DNA from: Rugalucina vietnamica
Lineage: Eukaryota; Mollusca; Bivalvia; Lucinida; Lucinidae
Assembly: GCA_964017185.1 (NCBI GenBank)
Contig: OZ024874.1
Span: forward strand, 36,742,721-36,806,720
Direction: 5' to 3'
DNA: 64,000 nt
Below, one piece after another: positions 58,380 through 64,000 of this stretch; position 1 is the first letter of the stretch; the number at the start of each line of letters is the position of its first letter. Under the pieces are notes generated by a model. It was not told where the DNA came from. It did not search any database and was given only the letters and a program-made list of their open reading frames with translations. Position numbers and translations under genes: made by a program.

Positions 58380-60332
58380 ACTTGTATTGTCAGATGCCAA
58401 TGCCTGCAATTTAGAGTTCACAACACATGCGTTTCTGTTATAACTTTCATTGTTATAACGTGGTAGGACTGGAACTATGTTCAGTTTACAGGATGGGAAT
58501 TTACTTTCAAACTTGTCCCTGATATTACGAAATTTTCTGAACACTGTATCGGCTGAACTTTCCCCAATGTCATTACTCCCGACAATCAACACCGTTTCTT
58601 TTCCAAGAGTCTGTGCCGACTGAATGAATTCAGCTGCCCCATCAAGATTTTTCTTCCGTGCATCCAGTACTTTGATTTCAACATTTTTGTTTTTATACAT
58701 CTTCTTAGGGTCAAGAGAACGTCCATGAGAGTCGGCGATAATTGTTATATCTGTGTTGGAGATATCCACTTCTTGAATATCTTGAGAGTCCATGTTTTGC
58801 AGTGGTGAAAACGAATTCTGGGTCGAAACATTGGCCTCTACTGAACTGTTCTCATTTCCTGAAATCACGGTCTCACTCGCTGCTTGAGCAAAAGTGCTTC
58901 TATCATCTTTTAACTTTTGTATTTCTGCTTTAAGATTTTCATTGATCTGAGTAAGTTCCCCATTACTTTTAGAAAGAGTGTTGATCTCTGTGTCCTTAGT
59001 TTCAATCTTCTTTTCTAGAGTCTTGATAGTGTTGAGAAGATTTTTCTGTTCCTGCTTAATATTGTCTTTCTCATATCTGAGTTCCTCTAGCCTTCCCTTA
59101 AGAATACTGATTTCATTATCTTTTTCACTAGAATTGCTTCTTCCAGCCACAGAATTTCTGAGATCTTCTAACTGCAAACCCATGCCTTTGAGTTCTTCTT
59201 CAAACTGAGTATTTTGTCTATTATTATCAGTCACTTTTTCTTCAAGTTTGTGATCTCTATTTTCAATCTTACTACTTCTGGCTTTCATTGATTCCTTCTC
59301 TTCAGCTAGTTGTTGTATATCAGATCTTAATTCTGATATAAGGCAGCAATTTCCTTCAATTCTGTTCAGAGTTTCTAATATTGTTTTATTCATTTTTTCT
59401 TGAAAGTCAAGTTTAATTTTCATTTTCTTTAATTCACTCTCTTTCATTCCAGTAGTGGGCTTATCTGAATGTGATTCTTCTTGCTGCTCTTTCTTGTCTG
59501 TAGGCCTGTTTTGAAGTGAGTTTATGTTTATCTGTACGTCATTATCTTCATCAAATGAGGGACCTGAAGGGACAATCTGGATATGGTTCACTGGAGAATC
59601 TTTCAAATTTGAAACTCTTGTTATATTTGGCATACTTGATTCACTGAAGTCCAGGGATTTCATTTGGTCATTGGTAGAGGGGGGTTCTTCTGTGATAACT
59701 ATCTTTGGATGGGACTGGGTCTGTGTGTGGGTTGGGTGTCTGGGTAGGATTTCTTCAAATATTACTTTGGAAATTGTCTCCTCCTCATCTTCTGATTGAT
59801 CTGGATAGACATGATGACTGCAACTGTTGTTAGAATCCTTACTGATCAAATTGACTAGTGCCTTCAGTTTAGGAAAATGTTCTGAGACAAACAGGCTGAC
59901 ATTGTTTCCTTGTACTTGTATAGTTCCTGTGGTGATGAAGAAACGCAACTGGTATTTTCTGGAATTTTCTTCAGTATTGGAATTGTTAGCCGAATGCAGG
60001 GATATAACAATCATGTTAGCCGGGGATTCTGGATCTGTCCATCTATGGGGTTCGTCCTGCCAGTCGACGATGAAATCTTCTTCGTTGCCAAAATTATCAT
60101 AGTACAAAATTTCTAGAGCTTTAATCCATGCTAACAATCTTGGTCGGTTGGTATGGAATGCAATCATTTTAGCCTCCTTTTCATAGTGATTCAACAAGAT
60201 TTCTTCGAAACCACAACTCTTCGCTTTTCCATTGCGCTTTTTTAATTTTGAGGGCAAGCAGTGTGCGGGGTAGGACTTGTTAGTTTTTTCCATCGACAAG
60301 TTGATGGCGAGGTTGTCTAAGCAGTCTGACAT
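58377..60332 (-). CDS. LINE ORF1, N-terminal part (globular domain, coiled coil, start of SGNH esterase)
   Basis: 651 residues from MSDCLDNLAINLSMEK; the last codon before the MITE-borne stop is the target duplication. Residues ~60-170 form a globular region ending in FITTGTIQVQGNNVSLFVSEHFP, a pattern I associate with ORF1 proteins of such LINEs. ~170-300 is Ser/Asp/Glu-rich and probably disordered. ~300-480 is a long Lys/Glu coiled coil likely to drive multimerisation. From ~545, DITIIADSHGRSL is esterase block I with the nucleophile Ser, and ETVLIVGSNDIGESS is block III (GxND). The catalytic Asp/His lie in the separated C-terminal part. Role by family: RNA-binding chaperone-like ORF1 protein; the function of the esterase is not settled. 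Confidence 0.85.
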   Translation of the reverse strand: MSDCLDNLAINLSMEKTNKSYPAHCLPSKLKKRNGKAKSCGFEEILLNHYEKEAKMIAFHTNRPRLLAWIKALEILYYDNFGNEEDFIVDWQDEPHRWTDPESPANMIVISLHSANNSNTEENSRKYQLRFFITTGTIQVQGNNVSLFVSEHFPKLKALVNLISKDSNNSCSHHVYPDQSEDEEETISKVIFEEILPRHPTHTQTQSHPKIVITEEPPSTNDQMKSLDFSESSMPNITRVSNLKDSPVNHIQIVPSGPSFDEDNDVQININSLQNRPTDKKEQQEESHSDKPTTGMKESELKKMKIKLDFQEKMNKTILETLNRIEGNCCLISELRSDIQQLAEEKESMKARSSKIENRDHKLEEKVTDNNRQNTQFEEELKGMGLQLEDLRNSVAGRSNSSEKDNEISILKGRLEELRYEKDNIKQEQKNLLNTIKTLEKKIETKDTEINTLSKSNGELTQINENLKAEIQKLKDDRSTFAQAASETVISGNENSSVEANVSTQNSFSPLQNMDSQDIQEVDISNTDITIIADSHGRSLDPKKMYKNKNVEIKVLDARKKNLDGAAEFIQSAQTLGKETVLIVGSNDIGESSADTVFRKFRNIRDKFESKFPSCKLNIVPVLPRYNNESYNRNACVVNSKLQALASDNTS

Positions 60333-60913
60333 TTTGATATAGGTTTATATATTCGTGATGAATTATCTCGTCAAGTGTCAATATATTTGTTCTATTGATG
60401 TGTAATATTCATATTCTTATTTGTTTTACTGATATACATTTCATATTTCAGTTAAGTTCATGTAGTTCATGACAATAGACTGTTTTCCTGTCACTCATGT
60501 TGCACAAAACTAAGCGGACATTGTTCTTCGCTGATTATTTCTGCATAAAATCAATGATCCTACCGTGTTTCTGTAGATTTTGAACTTTTTCAGGTTTGAA
60601 TGACGATACTTTCCGTATTTCTGTTGTTTTGTATTATATTTCCACCTGTCCGAGGTCAAAAGATGAGAGAAGCACTTTCGCCGGACACAGCTGATTTCTC
60701 CGTGAACTGTCAAAATTTTCAAAGTTAATTTTCTCGATAAATATCACAAATCCAGAGAAATCCTTTCAGGGTCATCAAAAGTCCGATGAAATGAATCGAA
60801 TCTGCACAAATTCGTATAAAGTCACGTCTTCTTCTTTGAAAAAACTCTGTTTATTTATTTATTTTCGTTTGTTTACTAAAAAACAACTTGTTTACGGAAA
60901 TGACGTCACCGAA
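60333..60913 (-). promoter_or_regulatory. LINE 5' UTR / presumed internal promoter
   Basis: Sequence between the inverted-repeat arm and the ORF1 start. It holds a CRE-like TGACGTCA at 60901-60908, a few bases from the inferred 5' end, where an internal promoter would be expected. Inference only. Confidence 0.35.
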
Positions 60914-60918
60914 TTGAT

Positions 60919-61252
60919 CAGAAATAGTTTTGATCAAATATAACCATCAAGGTCCACAACGAAACGTAGTGGAGTGAGGTTTCACAACTACACCCCCCCC
61001 CCCACCCCAAGATCTTCATGGATTAGAAAGTATTACAGCAAAATCAAAATTATTTAGAAACTATCCAGTTCTAAGAAAATTAATCAAACAGTCAAGATTT
61101 TTCTCTAATGGCAAGGGAAACCTTACACTAATTCAGGCCGAGTTGACCCGCTTTCATTTCAAGGCCCGAGAAAATTAGTTGCGGAACCTCACTCCACTAC
61201 GTTCCGTTGCGGACCTTGATGGCTCTATTTGATCAAAACAATTTCCGATTGA
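60919..61252. repeat. Inner hairpin of the long inverted repeat
   Basis: 60919-60979 (AAATAGTTTTGATCAAATAT ... GTAGTGGAGTGAGG) is complementary to 61187-61252 (CCTCACTCCACTACGTTCCG ...), with a ~207-bp loop. It is the continuation of the left arm beyond the LINE. Confidence 0.8.
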
Positions 61253-61673
61253 ATAAAACAGGATTACACATGGTTGACACGTGGTCAGTGCATCCAAACT
61301 TGACCTTGTTGACGTCACGTGTGTGCCTTGACGTCACGATGCGCGCTTTGTCACATGAGCATGAAAAGCTTCTGATTGGCTTAGCGTCGCGTAAAAAATG
61401 AGAGCAAACGAGTTAGCTGAATGTGTAAATCTCACAGAAATAATGGATTTAAAGCATAAAATCAGACTCTTTTCTTATGGAACATCATTTAATATCTCCG
61501 TGAACAGTATGCGAAGTGAGGGTGAGCGGGATTTAGTTTTTCACAGTAAATTTTGGGTTTCAAAATTTGATGTGTAAAGTAAAACTATTTTTGACCGGTT
61601 AGTACACGCTTGGCACTGAGGCTGTATGACACATTCGGAATGCTTTTGTGTAAACATGCATGGAGATTGTAAA
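61187..61673. repeat. Right arm of the long inverted repeat
   Basis: Pairs with 60919-60979 and then 51251-51825 on the opposite strand (e.g. GATTGAATAAAACAGGATTA here, TAATCCTGTTTTATTCAATC there). Contains two TGACGTCA sites (61310, 61329), one of them shared with the left arm (51751). Confidence 0.8.
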
Positions 61674-63185
61674 TTTTAAGTTATTAAAGGGAAACATTAC
61701 TATTTAATTCCCGCATATGATTTTCATGAAACTTCCTATGCTACAAGATAATTGTATCCTTAGACTAAAATCGAAATAAAAGTGGGGAGTCACCGGCCTC
61801 GTTTCCATGGTATCAGAATTTTTTGGATGTTTCTCGTGCATTTCAGAAAACCGCTCTCGTAGCGGACATGTGTTTTAATATATATGTTTTTACTGCAAAA
61901 CCAACTTAAACACACGATGATGAGTGTTATTTTCTTACATTTTGATACTATTTGCTCTTAACTTTAGGAGATTACACGCAAAATTAACTTTCCCGCCATC
62001 TTTTCAAACCTGGAAAAAGTATTTAAAAATTTAAGATATCTCCTAAACTACGCACATGATTTTGATTAAATTACACCAAGAGATAGGAAACGTGGTAACC
62101 ATTTAAAAGTTCAAATAAAAAGTGGGGGTCACCGGATTGCGTTGGAAGATATAGAGAAAAAACGTTCAATACTCCCGCCTTTTTCGTTTTAACGCCAAAC
62201 GTTACACTGACGTCGCGTACATTTATGCGACGTCATCAACAGCGAAATAAACGTTTTCACATATAATTAACCTTATACACTAATTTGGGTATATCAATTG
62301 CCACAGAACTTCTTTTAAAATATAAATGAACAATATTTATACCCGCTTTAGGACTTAATTATGCAGAAACAAACAGAATAAGATTCTACAACTTGCAACG
62401 TCATTGAGAAATCAAAACAAAACGACATTTTTCAGCTGTTTGTCACTCGTGTGGGGCCGTTTCCGGAACGAGCCGAACACATATGCCGACGTTTACGGAA
62501 ACTGACGTCGAACATTAATTTATTCCAGTTGAAAGGTCAGGATTTGGCCTTGTCCAATGATATGCACGTATTTCTACAAATGACGTCAATCAGGTCGGCC
62601 ATTTTGAATTCGGCGCGCGGCGTTTGACGTCAGCAACACGCGCTGCATTTTACTAATTGGTCAATTAAATATTAATTGACAATTAACTTTCCATATATGG
62701 AAATGGTCGGAAGTCAATTCTCGGCGTAAACATACGAACATATACGGACGATTTAGTGCACTGAAAGAATGACAACCAGAAGTTTTTAAACGAGAATAAA
62801 ACCGCTAAAACGGACCAAATATGTTGGATTTTTTTTTCAAAAGCACATTAAACATGTTAGTAATGCATTTGTGAAGTGTATTCTTCTTGATTTATCTTGA
62901 AAAAAATGCAATTATCGACACTTCGTTTCACCATTGAAAAGCCAACTGGGATCGCAACGAAGGGATATGGAACATATATGTGTAATATAGCGGAGATATA
63001 ACGAACACGGCTTTAGTTCACAAAATATTTTCAATAGATTCTATTACCTTAGTGAAATGCACATTTGCAACGAGTTCTAAAGGGTATTTATAAATGTGTT
63101 TAACATCTATTCTGATGACCATAATGACGTATTAATTATTATGTGAAGAATGAGTGAATTGTATTACATAATGAGTGACTTCGAT
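61674..63185. other. Unassigned DNA with a diverged internal repeat and CRE-like sites
   Basis: AAATAAAAGTGGGGAGTCAC near 61776 and AAATAAAAAGTGGGGGTCAC near 62116, each preceded by similar CATGATTTT..-type sequence, indicate two diverged units. TGACGTCA lies at 62581 and 62625, and TGACGTCGC..GCGACGTCA at 62208-62235. No coding region recognised. Confidence 0.45.
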
Positions 63186-63215
63186 CTAAGACCATAGTCT
63201 AGTTCCGGAGGATGT

Positions 63216-63370
63216 TTTTTTGCGAATCCGGGTCGTTTCGGTCCTGAGTCGTTTCGGCCTGTGTCGTTTCGGCCAATTTTTGGGGGTGGGTCGTTTCGGC
63301 CTTGGTAGGTGGGTCGTTTCGTCCAATTTTCTGCGTGAGTCGATTCGACCCTGAGGCGTTTCGGCAAAAA
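63216..63370. repeat. CpG-rich GTCGTTTCGG short-repeat array
   Basis: GGGTCGTTTCGG, GAGTCGTTTCGGCC, GTGTCGTTTCGGCC, GGGTCGTTTCGGCC, GGGTCGTTTCGTCC, GAGTCGATTCGACC and GAGGCGTTTCGGC occur in irregular spacing. Related GTCGAAACGAC-type sequence lies at 44808-44880. The minus frames through it are low-complexity and not genes. Confidence 0.8.
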
Positions 63371-63556
63371 TAAATGGATTTCAAGTCATCAGGGTTATAT
63401 GAACTCAAAGATAAATGGTCTTCTTGAGCACAGGAATCTACGTTGACATATACATGATATTGGCTTTGACAGTATTGTAGTCACAGTTCCAGCCTCAGTT
63501 ATTCTAAGTGTCTCAGAAAAAAAGTTCCCATTACATGTTAGCATTTAATGATTCAG

Positions 63557-63615
63557 TAGGTAGGTAGGTAGGTTAGGGAGTTAGGTAGGTAGAAAGGTAG
63601 ATAGGTAGGTAGGTA
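63557..63615. repeat. (GTAG)n microsatellite
   Basis: Interrupted GTAG/GGTA repeats with TTAGGGAGT and AAAG interruptions. Confidence 0.9.
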
Positions 63616-63757
63616 TCGCAATGGAAATGAACATTGTTTCCGAAAATAATTTGTCAATCGCTTTTTAAAATGGAATAGATCCAAATTGTTCACCCTGTAA
63701 TAGACCAAGCACCCTTTCAAGACTTACTGCGTGGTAATCTAACCTCGTAAAACATAA

Positions 63758-64000
63758 ACATCTTATGTTAAGTATGTTATAGGACTGTTGGAATCAAAAT
63801 TAAGTAAACCAAAATGGAGGCACACAGTAGCAAAAGCTGTAAATTCATACTGGGTTGAAAGGTTAACATGTGAAGCCGGTCTATATACCACTCTGAAGAA
63901 CATGAACTGTTCAACTATGATTCCTGGAAGATGCAACCCATTAATGACCAACCTATCCGGTAACGCCCACGAAGCAAGCAGAATACCTGTGCGGTTGAGG
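63758..64000 (+). CDS. LINE ORF2 C-terminal fragment (runs off the window)
   Basis: An open frame without a start: SYVKYVIGLLESKLSKPKW, then RHTVAKAVNSYWVERLTCEA and GLYTTLKNMNCSTMIPGRCN, then PLMTNLSGNAHEASRIPVRL. The spacing of Trp, 'AV.SYW.E.L..EA..Y.TL', Pro-Gly and 'A..A.RIPVRLR' resembles the segment of non-LTR retrotransposon ORF2 proteins just before their C-terminal Cys/His motif. It is preceded by a stop at 63755. Identification is from pattern memory; 81 codons are visible. It is not the same LINE copy as 51826-60913 and lies on the opposite strand. Confidence 0.5.

Larger units (their letters stand above)
51826..60913 (-). mobile_element. Nearly full-length LINE (CR1/L2-like, esterase-bearing ORF1)
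   Basis: On the minus strand: 5' UTR (about 60913-60333), ORF1 (60332-57252), ORF2 (56929-51984) and a short 3' UTR ending in an ATCTTGT-type microsatellite (two to three copies) instead of poly(A). The site lies in the left arm of the 51251/61673 inverted repeat; TCAATCA and TTGATCA at the edges may be a worn target duplication. It carries two later insertions (55234-56749 and 57671-58379). ORF1 with coiled coil plus SGNH esterase, and ORF2 with APE endonuclease plus YADD reverse transcriptase, fit the CR1/L2 group; the exact clade is not certain. Confidence 0.85.

Noticed and set aside
51251-61673. A single large transposon with ~0.5-kb inverted repeats carrying the LINE as cargo
   Set aside because: The left arm is interrupted at the LINE tail and resumes just past the LINE 5' end (60919-60979), so the LINE is a later insertion into one arm.
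63164-63408. Minus-strand frames in the GTCGTTTCGG array
   Set aside because: Low-complexity readings (repeated RNDP/AETT) of a CpG-rich short-repeat array.

Overview
This is AT-rich, gene-poor eukaryotic DNA made almost entirely of layered mobile elements. The content best fits a bivalve or related mollusc: non-autonomous elements built from tandem core repeats with a terminal hairpin, as in the 'pearl' elements of bivalves; tRNA-derived SINEs with (CAAA)n-type tails; and a LINE whose ORF1 carries an esterase domain. The organism call is an inference. I see no convincing host gene, no rRNA or real tRNA gene, and no CRISPR array. Most apparent small open frames are translations of repeats.

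Layout. 1-15033: a run of family-1 (F1) elements that begin CCAGAGGACC or CTAGAGGACC and end in a hairpin followed by GAGCTAA. Four core types are distinguished here: a (~465-bp units), b (~450), c (~320) and d (~165-170). Two non-autonomous DNA transposons with terminal inverted repeats (3393-4728, 6214-7255) sit inside them. 15034-18250: mostly unassigned DNA. 18253-33285: further F1 copies, a ~180-190 bp repeat (type e), a broken TA-inserting transposon split by F1 insertions, and the first copy (26525-28639) of a 2.1-kb duplicated segment. 33286-42197: more F1 copies and an A-B-A' segmental duplication (A 33954-34990, B 34992-37107, A' 37122-38158). 42198-43248: minisatellite, a palindromic TTCCGCAT array and a third hairpin-ended family (F3). 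43800-46818: remains of a miniature LTR element whose first LTR holds a 2.6-kb TA-inserting transposon. 47554-49257: two copies of a second hairpin-ended family (F2, 147-bp core repeat).

51251-61673: a long inverted repeat whose left arm was hit by a ~9.1-kb, nearly full-length LINE on the minus strand. ORF1 has a coiled coil and an SGNH esterase; ORF2 has an APE-type endonuclease and a YADD reverse transcriptase. The LINE was itself hit by an F1 copy in the endonuclease and by a 709-bp hAT MITE with a perfect 8-bp target duplication in the esterase. Apart from these insertions, ORF1 is open and ORF2 has one visible frameshift. 61674-64000: unassigned DNA with several CRE-like palindromes, a GTCGTTTCGG array, a GTAG microsatellite, and a second LINE's ORF2 C-terminal fragment running off the window.

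Main idea. F1, F2 and F3 have unrelated cores but the same 3' architecture, and F1 and F2 also share the 5' one: a short palindrome, an ACCTG-containing inverted repeat, tandem cores, a (GACG)n-like tract and a 3' hairpin followed by AA. Uninterrupted copies of the target repeats, present in this same window, show that F1 inserts precisely into A-runs with no target duplication (or at most AA). This points to rolling-circle (Helitron/Helentron-like) non-autonomous elements. Their core units are dense in sequences matching canonical transcription-factor sites: CArG, YY1, RFX X-box and TCAAGGTCA.
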